From assembly GCA_028822585.1 (NCBI GenBank), contig JAPKDL010000012.1, forward strand, positions 1-51,261: 51,261 bases of DNA. The letters are read 5' to 3'. This stretch comes from Alphaproteobacteria bacterium. Lineage in GTDB: Bacteria > Pseudomonadota > Alphaproteobacteria > UBA8366 > GCA-2717185. The notes beneath the pieces are model-generated. The model made no database searches, had not been told where the DNA came from, and was given only the letters and a program-made list of their open reading frames with translations. Of the stretch, positions 25,285-33,394 are shown one piece after another (position 1 is the first letter of the stretch; every line of letters begins with the position of its first letter). A program made the translations under genes and the position numbers.

Positions 25285-25653
25285 ATGCCCGTTATCCAAT
25301 TAGGCGACGTTCCCAAACAATCGTTTCCCAATGGTGCCACGTATCAGACCCTCGTTGGCGACGATGAGGGATCGACGCCGATACGCGTCGGTGTCCAAGT
25401 GTCACCACCCGGGTATTCCACAGGCACCCATTCGCACCCCTATATGGAAGTGGTCAGCGTTCTGGAAGGGCAAGGCGAAGCGTGGATTGACGGGCAGGAC
25501 GGATTGCTCGCCATTGGTCCCGGCATAACCATGGTGTTCCCGGCAAACACTAAGCACGGGTTTCGCGCAACGGGACTGGTCGATTTAAAAACCCATGGCG
25601 TTCACGCCTCAGCAGAACGTATTCTTGACCGCTTTCCCGATGAAGACAGATAA
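25285..25653 (+). CDS. Small cupin-domain protein
   Basis: 122-residue single cupin barrel. THSHPYMEVVSVLEGQGEAWIDGQ carries the first metal-binding motif (two histidines and a glutamate), and TMVFPANTKHGFRATG the second. Such small cupins act as isomerases, dioxygenases or ligand sensors; nothing here decides between them. ATG 25285 is seven bases after GAGGAG, better than the in-frame TTG at 25279. It lies 16 bases before the aconitase X large subunit and probably shares its message. Confidence 0.82.
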   Translation: MPVIQLGDVPKQSFPNGATYQTLVGDDEGSTPIRVGVQVSPPGYSTGTHSHPYMEVVSVLEGQGEAWIDGQDGLLAIGPGITMVFPANTKHGFRATGLVDLKTHGVHASAERILDRFPDEDR

Positions 25654-25669
25654 ATAGATTGGTGGTCTC

Positions 25670-26917
25670 TTGAAATTAAATACGCTTGAACAGGCGATGG
25701 CCGATGGCGCGCATGGCGAAGCCGCGCGATGGGGCATTGAGTATCAACAACGGGTCGGCGCGTTTTTCGACGCTGAGGATTTTGCGCCCATTCGCGTCGT
25801 TCATGTCAGCACCGACCGTGAAACCATGGGTGATACCGGGGTCGCGTTCATTCGCGAACTGGTGGACATGGCGCCGGAGCAGCGGCGACCCCGCGCCTTC
25901 GCCGTGGCGGATTTTCGCGGGTTCGACGAAGAAACTTTCAAATTCCTATTACCCGGGCGCGATTTAGCGGCGCAAAGCGAAGAAGCGGTGGCGGCGCTGG
26001 CCCAACTCGGCGTCTCGACCTCGCACGCCTATGTAAATGATCATTCGGTGACCGCGCCTGCGTTTGGCGAGGCCTGCGGATATTCGGGCACGCCGTCGGT
26101 CATATATATGAATGGGCTGGTTGGCGCGCGGTGCAATTTCGAAGCGGGACCTTCCAGTCTGGCCGCCTTTTTCACCGGCCGTGTGCCGCGTTACGGGTTT
26201 CATCTCGATGACAGCCGCCGCGCCACGCACGCTTATCGCTTGGGTTTCAACCCGAATAATGTGGCAGAATGGGGAGCGGTCGGCGCGATTATCGGTCGCA
26301 AATTAAATTCATACTGGTCGGTGCCGGCGCTGGAGATTCCCGACAAATCCGCCGCTGTTCTATCGCTGAATCATATGGCGTTGAACCTAGCGAGTTACGG
26401 GTCTATCGCGATGTTCCATGTCATTGGCGTGACGCCGGAAGCGAGGGATTGGACGGACGCCTTTGGGGGACCCGCGCCCACACCAGAAGTCCTCACCCAA
26501 GCCGACGTCGATGAATTTCTCGACTCCTGGGGTGGCACCGGTGAAAAGTTGGATGTCGTCGCACTATCAACACCGCAATTAACGATCACCGAATTGGTAG
26601 AAATTGCCGCACTTCTGGACGGAAACCGCGTCCACAGCGACACCGCTTTGTTGGTTTACGCGCCACGTGAGATCAAAGCCGCCGCCGAACGAATTGGCGT
26701 GGCGCAACAGATTGAAGCGGCAGGTGGACGGATGGTGCATGGGCATGACTTCTTCGCCACCTTCGCCAAGGAAATTCGCGAAAGCCACAATTGGGATCGG
26801 CTGATGACCCATTCGGTCAAGGTCGCCAATATTTGCGCGGGCTATGGCTACCGACCCCGGCCCGCTTCCATTGAACAATGCGTCAAATCGGCGATCGCCG
26901 GAAAGGTCTTGCCGTGA
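25670..26917 (+). CDS. Aconitase X (AcnX) large catalytic subunit
   Basis: 415 residues of the AcnX (DUF521) family of Fe-S dehydratases, which in bacteria include cis-3-hydroxy-L-proline dehydratase and in archaea phosphomevalonate dehydratase. The N-terminus MKLNTLEQAMADGAHGEAARW is the family opening, which supports the TTG start at 25670, four bases after GGTGG, over ATG 25697. Later family regions are YMNGLVGARCNFE (about 146-158), DVVALSTPQLTITEL (295-309) and ANICAGYGYRP with SIEQCVKSA (386-408). C136, C155, C389 and C404 are candidate cluster ligands. The segment at 300-305 reads STPQLT where I recall GxPHxS in many members, so substrate choice may differ. The small subunit follows in a GTGA overlap. 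Confidence 0.85.
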   Translation: MKLNTLEQAMADGAHGEAARWGIEYQQRVGAFFDAEDFAPIRVVHVSTDRETMGDTGVAFIRELVDMAPEQRRPRAFAVADFRGFDEETFKFLLPGRDLAAQSEEAVAALAQLGVSTSHAYVNDHSVTAPAFGEACGYSGTPSVIYMNGLVGARCNFEAGPSSLAAFFTGRVPRYGFHLDDSRRATHAYRLGFNPNNVAEWGAVGAIIGRKLNSYWSVPALEIPDKSAAVLSLNHMALNLASYGSIAMFHVIGVTPEARDWTDAFGGPAPTPEVLTQADVDEFLDSWGGTGEKLDVVALSTPQLTITELVEIAALLDGNRVHSDTALLVYAPREIKAAAERIGVAQQIEAAGGRMVHGHDFFATFAKEIRESHNWDRLMTHSVKVANICAGYGYRPRPASIEQCVKSAIAGKVLP

Positions 26918-27342
26918 CTGAAGAAAAAAATGGGTTAGTTCTTCGTGGCCATGTGGGAATCGGGCCTGGCGTGCGAGGCGTGGCCTTGTCGGCGGCGGAT
27001 GATTTCAGCGCGCGGTATGATCTTGACCGGGATCGCGGCGTCGTATCTCGACCGCAGCACAAGCTATATGGCGAAAATTATATCGGTAAAATTCTAGTGT
27101 TGAACGCGGCCAAGGGCGGGGTCGCCTCCGCCTGGATGTTGCGTGACATGGTGCTGGCCGGAAAGGCACCGCTGGCGTTGCTGTTGAATAACGCTAACCC
27201 GGTAATGGCACAGGGCGCAGCGTTTGCCGACTTGCCGTTCATTGACCGGTTCGAGACCGATATTACCCAGGCGATCCGCACGGGCGATGTGGTGTATGTC
27301 GACCCTACAAATGGATGCGTGCGGATCGAGCAAAAGGTATAA
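26914..27342 (+). CDS. Aconitase X small (swivel, DUF126) subunit
   Basis: 142 residues of the DUF126 swivel domain that pairs with the AcnX large subunit to complete the active site. Family features are LRGHVGIGPGVRGVALSA near the start, then YGENYIGKILVLNAAKGGVASAWML, LLLNNANPVMAQGAAFADLPFIDRF and GDVVYVDPTNGCVRIE. The GTG at 26914 overlaps the large-subunit stop and follows GGAAAGG, so I prefer it to ATG 26878, which lies inside the large-subunit gene. Separate subunits are normal for many bacterial AcnX enzymes. It ends 14 bases before the reverse yajQ gene. Confidence 0.85.
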   Translation: MTEEKNGLVLRGHVGIGPGVRGVALSAADDFSARYDLDRDRGVVSRPQHKLYGENYIGKILVLNAAKGGVASAWMLRDMVLAGKAPLALLLNNANPVMAQGAAFADLPFIDRFETDITQAIRTGDVVYVDPTNGCVRIEQKV

Positions 27343-27356
27343 GCCTAGACGGGTGG

Positions 27357-27842
27357 TTAATCCCGAAAATTCACGTATTGCAAGGGCTGTTCGATCCCCA
27401 TGTCCTTGACGAATTGAATGGCGGCTTGCAGATCATCGCGTTTCTTGCCGCTGACCCGCAGTTCGTCCCCTTGAATGGCGACTTGGGTTTTCAACTTTGC
27501 GACTTTTAACGCCTTGACGATTTTCTGCGCTAATTCCCGTTCGAGTCCCACTTTGATAGTCACGGTTTGCCGAATGGTGTTGTTGCCGGCCTTTTCCGGT
27601 TCGCCAAAATCAAGCGCGGCGGGCTCCACCTTGCGTCGGACCATGTAGGTCCGCAGTAAGTCTTGCACCTGCCGCAGTTTCAAATCATCATCCGCGTGAA
27701 GTTGAATGACTTCGTCCGTACGTTCAATGGTGCAATTGCTGCCCTTGAAGTCATAGCGCGTGGAAATCTCCCGCAACGCGCCTTGCACGGCGTTATCGAC
27801 TTCGGGCATGTCGGTACGCGAAACAATATCAAATGAAGGCAT
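27357..27842 (-). CDS. yajQ: YajQ family nucleotide-binding protein
   Basis: 161 residues, full length for the family. It opens with MPSFDIVSRTDMPEVDNAV and has YDFKGS, the paired ferredoxin-like halves, ISGDELRVSGKKRDDLQ-type sequence (here IQGDELRVSGKKRDDLQ) and the ending QYVNFRD. YajQ proteins bind RNA or nucleotides; a Xanthomonas member binds cyclic di-GMP and acts with a transcription factor, so a signalling role is possible. AGGA lies about nine bases before the start. This housekeeping gene interrupts the catabolic region. Confidence 0.94.
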   Translation of the reverse strand: MPSFDIVSRTDMPEVDNAVQGALREISTRYDFKGSNCTIERTDEVIQLHADDDLKLRQVQDLLRTYMVRRKVEPAALDFGEPEKAGNNTIRQTVTIKVGLERELAQKIVKALKVAKLKTQVAIQGDELRVSGKKRDDLQAAIQFVKDMGIEQPLQYVNFRD

Positions 27843-27975
27843 GGTGGCACATCCTGTCTTAGGGGTCGATTATCCGTCTTAATACTCTATTCTTTTACCC
27901 CGGCCGGACCCGCTTCGTCCATCAGCCAATTACCTCTTTCAGGTCTGAAGCTAGCCCTTGCTTATAATGGAGACG

Positions 27976-29217
27976 CTAGTCGTCTCCGGCAGCGACCTTT
28001 TTGGCGTCCTTCTTGGCCATTCGCGCCTTCAATTGGTCCGGCGTTAGCCTCACGATGTCTTCGTTCTGGTGGCTGAAGATGTCATGGGGCTGGGTATCCA
28101 GGTCTTCCAGGACGGTTTTGCGGGACATGACATCTGCCTTCCATTGGGCGTGTCGGTCCTCGTCCGCATGAAATTCCGGCATAATTTCTTCAGCAAACAT
28201 TTGCAAGCTGCCGCAAATATCTTCATGGGTCGTATTGCCCGCCTGGTTCAGCAAGATGACCTGATCGACATTGGATTCCTGAAAAATACGCAGTTTTTTG
28301 CGGATGGTGTCCGGGGACCCGATTAGCGCGCCATCGAACGCGGCCTGCGCCTTTTCAGTATAGCGCCATTCCTGGAATTCCTTCCACAGATCTCCTTCGC
28401 CGGGCGCATCCACGCCGTTGCGACCGTAATACGACAAGGCGAAGATAAAGAACGTCCAGCCCGCCGCTTTTTCGTAGGCTTCTTCGTCAGTTTCCGCGCA
28501 CATGAACCCGGCCACCATGGCGATGTTCGGGTTAGCGGGATATTCCGTCAACTTGGCCTGATTATTCAGCAGATTGTTGTAATATTTGTTCACCCACGCC
28601 TCGGCGGCGTCCGGCGACACGAAGGTGAACCCCAGCGCACCCATGCCCCAGGATCCGGCCTGGCCAATAGTTTGAATATTCGAACACGCGACCCACAACG
28701 GCGGATGCGGTTTTTGGTAGGGTTTTGGGATTACGTTGCGAGCGGGAAAGTCGTGAAATTCACCATGAAACTCCCAACTGTCTTTTGAAAACATGGGAAC
28801 AATTGCCTTTACTGCTTCTTCCCAGCGGTCTCGCTTGGTGCGCACTTGCGTACCGAAGGGGTGCAATTCAGCGGGCCCGGCGCCTTCCCCCATGCCCAAT
28901 TCGACCCGGCCTTTGGAGAGGAGATCCAGCGTCGCCACCCGTTCGGCCACGCGGTGCGGCTGGTTGGTCGGCAATTGGATGACCCCATGACCCAGGCGGA
29001 TATTCGTGGTGCGTTGACTGGCCGCGCCCAGAAAGACTTCCGGCGCGGAGGAATGCGAATATTCTTCCAGAAAATGGTGCTCGACTTCCCACGCGTAATC
29101 ATATCCGAGCTTATCCGCCAGTTCGATTTGCGTCAGCGAATCCTGAAGCAATTGGTATTCCGAATGCTTGCCCCAGGGACGGGGAAGTTGATGTTCGTAA
29201 AAAATACCGAATTTCAT
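27976..29217 (-). CDS. Luciferase-like flavin-dependent monooxygenase (LLM class), first copy
   Basis: 413 residues of the bacterial luciferase TIM-barrel family, which uses FMNH2 and oxygen. Markers: MKFGIFYEHQLPRPWG at the start, LADKLGYDYAWEVEHHFLEEYSHSSAPEVFLGA, IRLGHGVIQLPTNQPHRVAERVATLDLLSKGRVELGMGEG, and RDRWEEAVKAI. Length is slightly above the typical 340-370. A separate flavin reductase is expected but none is nearby. Divergent from the second hyuA, with 208 bases between starts, so the two may be regulated together. Substrate unknown; family members attack sulfonates, nitrilotriacetate, uracil and aldehydes. GGAAGA precedes the start by five bases. Confidence 0.87.
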   Translation of the reverse strand: MKFGIFYEHQLPRPWGKHSEYQLLQDSLTQIELADKLGYDYAWEVEHHFLEEYSHSSAPEVFLGAASQRTTNIRLGHGVIQLPTNQPHRVAERVATLDLLSKGRVELGMGEGAGPAELHPFGTQVRTKRDRWEEAVKAIVPMFSKDSWEFHGEFHDFPARNVIPKPYQKPHPPLWVACSNIQTIGQAGSWGMGALGFTFVSPDAAEAWVNKYYNNLLNNQAKLTEYPANPNIAMVAGFMCAETDEEAYEKAAGWTFFIFALSYYGRNGVDAPGEGDLWKEFQEWRYTEKAQAAFDGALIGSPDTIRKKLRIFQESNVDQVILLNQAGNTTHEDICGSLQMFAEEIMPEFHADEDRHAQWKADVMSRKTVLEDLDTQPHDIFSHQNEDIVRLTPDQLKARMAKKDAKKVAAGDD

Positions 29218-29317
29218 GGCGATTCTTCCAGGAAAACTTTGTTGTCATGGTTACGCATTGATCTATCCGAGCATTTAGCGGTCATAAAGGCAATCTATCC
29301 GTGATAATTTCGCTCGG

Positions 29318-29352
29318 GGCGCACAGGGGGAAGGAAGTGCCCCTGTTGCGCC
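29318..29352 (+). repeat. Strong hairpin in the hyuA leader region
   Basis: GGCGC and CAGGGG (29318-29329) pair with CCCCTG and GCGCC (29340-29352) around a ten-base loop, with a small internal mismatch. It lies in the 208-base divergent region, about 74 bases before the second hyuA. There is no T run, so it is not a standard terminator. It may be an operator or an mRNA leader structure; otherwise the region shows no clear element. Confidence 0.45.
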
Positions 29353-29425
29353 ATACGTGACAAACGCCGGGTTAGGCCGCATTCTCCGTACCGTAATTTA
29401 CGTCGCGGTCTAGGAGGAGGGTGCT

Positions 29426-31516
29426 ATGAGCTGGCGAATTGGCGTCGATATCGGTGGGACTTTTACCGATGTGGCCTTGGTCAATGAAGATAACGGGCGC
29501 ATCGGCATCGCCAAGGTCTCAACCACACCGGACGATTTCGGCGCGGGCGTGGTACAAGCGCTGTCAATTGCCCTGGACGATCATAATGTGGCGCCCGAGT
29601 CGGTAAGCCTGCTGTCACACGCGACCACGGTCGTCACTAATGCAATTTTGGAAAACAAGGGCGCGCGCATCGCCCTTGTCGCGACCCGCGGGTTTCGCGA
29701 CGTTCTGGAATTGCGCCGGTCGGCCCGCGTTGATCTCTACGACCTTTACCAGGATGCACCCGCCGTGCTGGCGCCGCGTCATTGCCGGTTGGAAGTGACC
29801 GAACGTCTAGATGCATCCGGCGCGGTGGTGACGCCATTGGATGAATCCGACATCGACCCCATTATTGAATTCGTGAAGAACAATGACATTGAAGCAGTTG
29901 CGGTGTCACTGTTGTATTCCTTTCTGAATGACGCGCATGAACGCATTGTCGGAGACCGCTTGCGCGCCGCCTTACCGGGCGTGCCGGTTTTTCTGTCGAG
30001 CGAGGTGTTGCCGGAAATTCGCGAATATGAACGCACCAGTACGACAGCGGTGTGTGCTTATGTTGGGCCCATATTAGAATCTTATCTGCACCGCCTGGAA
30101 GAAGCAGTGAGCGGCATGGGCCTGCCTAAATTATATGTCATGGGATCTAGTGGCGGGGTTTTTGACGTGGCCGAAGGGTTGAAAATGCCCGCCATGGCGA
30201 TTGAGTCCGGCCCGGCAGCAGGCGTTATCGCGGCGCAATTGATAGGGCGGCAATTAAACAAACCCAATTTGATTTCCTTCGACATGGGCGGCACGACGGC
30301 GAAAGCCAGCCTGATCAAAGACGGCCAGGTTGAAACGACATCCGAATACGAAGTTGGCGGCGGTGACGGCAATGTGAACCGCTGGATGAACGGCGCAGGA
30401 CACCCCATCCGCGTCCCGGTCATCGATCTGGCGGAAGTCAGCGCAGGCGGCGGATCCATCGCCTGGATTGACCCGGTGGGCGCGTTGCGTGTCGGGCCGA
30501 AAAGCGCGGGGGCGGCGCCGGGCCCGGTTTGTTACGATGGTGGCGGTGTTGACCCCACCGTGACCGACGCCAATCTGACACTGGGGTATCTTGACCCTGG
30601 CGCGTTGTTGGCGGGCCGGTTGGCGATCCGCGCGGACAAGGCCGAAGCCGCAATAACCGAACGCCTCGCCGGACCCTTGAAACTCGATGTCGACGCCACG
30701 GCGGCGGCGGTAGTGAGCATCGTCAACAACGCCATGGCCGAAGCGCTCCGCATTGTATCGGTGGAACGCGGCCATGATGCGCGGGAGTTCAGTCTTGTCG
30801 CATTCGGCGGCGCTGGACCCATGCACGCGGCGGAACTGGCCAGCGAACTTGGCGTGCGCGAAATTATCATCCCACCTATCCCTGGCGGCTTTTCCGCGTT
30901 GGGGTTGGTCGCGACGGATTTGAAACGCGACTATGTGAAGACGTTCTACGCGCCGCTGACGGGCATCGACCCGGCGGATATCAACGCGGTGTATCAAGGC
31001 ATGGAAGAGTCCGCGCGCGATATGCTGCGCGCTACCGATATTCCCGAATCCCGCTGGGTGTTCGAACGCGCCGCCGATTTACGCTACTTGCGCCAAGCCT
31101 ATGAATTGACAGTGCCCGCTCCGGCTGATGCCGTGACGCCCGAAACATTGGACGCGCTGGCCAATGGGTTTCATGAGAAACATCGCCAAACCTATGGCCA
31201 TGAAAACCGCAATGAGATCGTGCAAATGGTCAATCTGCGGCTGACCGCCATCGGTCGTCTGGAAGGTCTTGACCTGCGCCAGACCAGTGCAACAGGCGGC
31301 GGGTCGTCAATGACGGGGTCTCGCAAGGTCTGGTTCAAGGGGGCGAGCCGCATCGATTGCGCCATTCACGACCGCGATAAAATGAACGCGGGTGCCGAGG
31401 CACCAGGTCCTGCTGTTATCCAAGCCGTGGATACGACCATCGTCGTGCCGCCCGGTTGGACGGCACGCGCCGACGACAACGGATATATTATCATGGAGGC
31501 CAGTGATGGATGCTAA
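29426..31516 (+). CDS. hyuA: Hydantoinase A/oxoprolinase family protein, second copy
   Basis: 696 residues, same family as the gene at 20665 but clearly diverged. Markers are GVDIGGTFTDVALVN, HATTVVTNAILENKGARIALV, LPEIREYERTSTTAVCAYVGP, ESGPAAGVIAAQLIG, FDMGGTTAKASLIKDG, SAGGGSIAWID and FGGAGPMHAAELA. In place of the TSTDV of the first copy it has TTAKAS, as in the hydantoin-utilisation HyuA subgroup, so the two pairs probably act on different compounds. AGGAGGAGGG precedes the start. It overlaps hyuB by 11 bases. Confidence 0.88.
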   Translation: MSWRIGVDIGGTFTDVALVNEDNGRIGIAKVSTTPDDFGAGVVQALSIALDDHNVAPESVSLLSHATTVVTNAILENKGARIALVATRGFRDVLELRRSARVDLYDLYQDAPAVLAPRHCRLEVTERLDASGAVVTPLDESDIDPIIEFVKNNDIEAVAVSLLYSFLNDAHERIVGDRLRAALPGVPVFLSSEVLPEIREYERTSTTAVCAYVGPILESYLHRLEEAVSGMGLPKLYVMGSSGGVFDVAEGLKMPAMAIESGPAAGVIAAQLIGRQLNKPNLISFDMGGTTAKASLIKDGQVETTSEYEVGGGDGNVNRWMNGAGHPIRVPVIDLAEVSAGGGSIAWIDPVGALRVGPKSAGAAPGPVCYDGGGVDPTVTDANLTLGYLDPGALLAGRLAIRADKAEAAITERLAGPLKLDVDATAAAVVSIVNNAMAEALRIVSVERGHDAREFSLVAFGGAGPMHAAELASELGVREIIIPPIPGGFSALGLVATDLKRDYVKTFYAPLTGIDPADINAVYQGMEESARDMLRATDIPESRWVFERAADLRYLRQAYELTVPAPADAVTPETLDALANGFHEKHRQTYGHENRNEIVQMVNLRLTAIGRLEGLDLRQTSATGGGSSMTGSRKVWFKGASRIDCAIHDRDKMNAGAEAPGPAVIQAVDTTIVVPPGWTARADDNGYIIMEASDGC

Positions 31517-33239
31517 CGTCAAAACCGACCCGGCGACGTTCGAGGTGGTCAAGAACAGCCTGTATGCGGCGGCGGAAGAAATGAAGGTCGTGCTGGCGAA
31601 AACCGCCTATTCACCGATCCTGAAATCGGCGGGTGATTATTCCTGCGGGGTTTTCGACGTGTCCGGAAACATGGTCGCCCAAGGCCCCGATCTGCCGATC
31701 CATCTGGGCTCCATGCCCGATGCGGTCAAAGCGGTCGTCCAATCCGTAGAGGCGATGGCGGAAGATTTCCAGCCCGGCGATATTTTCATCCATAACGATC
31801 CATATTTTGGCGGATCGCATTTGCCGGACGTCAATGTCGTGTCGCCCGCGTTCCGCGAAGGCCGTCTGTTGGGCTTCGCTTGCGTCCGCGCCCATTGGCC
31901 CGATATTGGCAGCGCTACGCCGGGCAGTTATGGCGCGGTGACGGAAATCTTCGGCGAAGGATTGCGCTTGCCGCCAGTGCGATTGTATTCAGCAGGCAAG
32001 TTGAACCGGGATGTAGACGCCATCATCTTTTGCAATGTGCGCACACCTGACGAACGGCGCGGCGACCTGAACGCCCAAATCGCTGCCAACCGGCGCGGCA
32101 GTGAACGGCTGTCGGAATTGGCGGGTAAGTATGGTGCTGATGTTCTCTTGCGCATCATGGGCGAGGTCATGGATTATTCCGACGCAATGATGCGCGCGTT
32201 ATTACGTGACTTGCCCGACGGTGAGGGGTCGTTCGAAGATTTCTGCGATGGTGACGGCATTCTGGAACCCGGCGCCACCGAAGATGAAACTTTCACCGTT
32301 TGCATGAAGGTAAAAAAATTCGGTGACGCGCTGGTCGTTGATTTCACGGGTTCGGACCCCCAGGTTGCAGGACCGATGAATGCGCCGTTATCGGTGACGG
32401 CGTCGGGCGTCTTCACCTCGGTCAAGATGGCCGTCGACCCCACCGGCATGATCCCGCCGAACTCCGGGTGTTGGCGGTCCGTCACCGTAATTGCGCCCGA
32501 AGGGTCGGTCGTAAACGCGACGTTTCCCGCCCCTGTCGTTTACGCCAACCATGAAATGTCGCACCGCATCTCTGACATGATGTTTGGCGCCTTGGCGGCT
32601 TTCATGCCGGACCGGGTCATGGCGTGCTCGCAAGGCACGTCGGCGATCTTGACGTTAGGCGGCGTCGATTACCGCACCGGCGGGCGATATGTCAGTTACG
32701 AGACAATCAAGGGCGGCTTTGGTGCGCGGCCCACCAAGGATGGTATAAACTGCGTCGCCAGCGGTATTTCAAACACCATGAACACGCCGATTGAAGTGCT
32801 GGAGATGAGCTTTCCCGTTCGCGTCGAATATTATGAAATTATTGCTGACAGCGGGGGTGCTGGAAAATACCGAGGCGGCTGCGCAGCGCGGCGCGCTTGG
32901 CGCATATTAGGCAACGACGCACAGGCGGCGGTGTGTTGCGAGCGCACAAAATCGCCGCCGTTCGGATTGGACGGGGGCAAGGCCGGAACACCGATGCGCA
33001 TTCACCTGGAAACCCCGGATGGCGCCCGCCGTGAATTAATCAGCAAAGGCGGGTTCACCGCGCCCGCCGATTCACGCGTATTGTTTGAAGTGCCGGGGTC
33101 CGGTGGATATGGTGCGCCCGAGGAGCGGGACCCCGTCAGTTTGCGCAACGACTTGCGCAACGGATATGTCAGCCTGAACGCCGCGCGCCGATATTACGGC
33201 GTTACCGACCCACAAGCATTGCTAGACGGCGACGATTAA
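31506..33239 (+). CDS. hyuB: Hydantoinase B/oxoprolinase family protein, second copy
   Basis: 577 residues. Family segments are AYSPILKSAGDYSCGVFDVSG, GPDLPIHLGSMPDAVK, GDIFIHNDPYFGGSHLPDVNVV, RTPDERRGDLNAQIAANRRG, VDFTGSDPQVAGPMNAPLSVT and DSGGAGKYRGGCAARRAWRIL. ATG 31506 is chosen because GGAGG lies at 31495-31499 and it overlaps hyuA; an in-frame start at 31392 would bury 114 more bases in hyuA. It has about 30 more residues than the first copy at its C-terminus (RNDLRNGYVSLNAARRYYGV), a tail often seen in this subgroup. The shared repeat element begins 27 bases after its stop. Confidence 0.88.
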   Translation: MDANVKTDPATFEVVKNSLYAAAEEMKVVLAKTAYSPILKSAGDYSCGVFDVSGNMVAQGPDLPIHLGSMPDAVKAVVQSVEAMAEDFQPGDIFIHNDPYFGGSHLPDVNVVSPAFREGRLLGFACVRAHWPDIGSATPGSYGAVTEIFGEGLRLPPVRLYSAGKLNRDVDAIIFCNVRTPDERRGDLNAQIAANRRGSERLSELAGKYGADVLLRIMGEVMDYSDAMMRALLRDLPDGEGSFEDFCDGDGILEPGATEDETFTVCMKVKKFGDALVVDFTGSDPQVAGPMNAPLSVTASGVFTSVKMAVDPTGMIPPNSGCWRSVTVIAPEGSVVNATFPAPVVYANHEMSHRISDMMFGALAAFMPDRVMACSQGTSAILTLGGVDYRTGGRYVSYETIKGGFGARPTKDGINCVASGISNTMNTPIEVLEMSFPVRVEYYEIIADSGGAGKYRGGCAARRAWRILGNDAQAAVCCERTKSPPFGLDGGKAGTPMRIHLETPDGARRELISKGGFTAPADSRVLFEVPGSGGYGAPEERDPVSLRNDLRNGYVSLNAARRYYGVTDPQALLDGDD

Positions 33240-33265
33240 CAGTACAAGATACGTCAAACTAATTA

Positions 33266-33379
33266 GTGATCTGATCGAAACGCTTGGTTCTCAAGCCTTT
33301 CGTGAATCAGACCACAAACTTATTTATCTGCGGGGCAACTGATCAAGACGGATGGGAACCATCCGCTTCGGTTGCACCA
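33266..33379 (+). repeat. Copy A of a 115-bp leader element shared with the dsbA leader
   Basis: Closely similar over its whole length (roughly four bases in five by eye) to 45181-45296 on the reverse strand. It contains two CTGATC-R-A-A/R-ACG direct repeats about 68 bases apart and a nested hairpin at 33332-33378: GGGGCAAC (33332-33339) with GTTGCACC (33371-33378) outside, CGGATGG (33349-33355) with CCATCCG (33359-33365) inside. It ends 16 bases before the ATG of the Gfo/Idh gene, immediately 5' of the sequence TTTGGAGA that contains its Shine-Dalgarno. Either a leader RNA regulator or a mobile/dispersed intergenic repeat. Confidence 0.8.
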
Positions 33380-33394
33380 TTTGGAGAGAATCTT

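Noticed and set aside
33284-33394. Upstream start for the Gfo/Idh protein
   Set aside because: The added residues come from the repeat element and precede the Rossmann motif; ATG 33395 has a proper Shine-Dalgarno.
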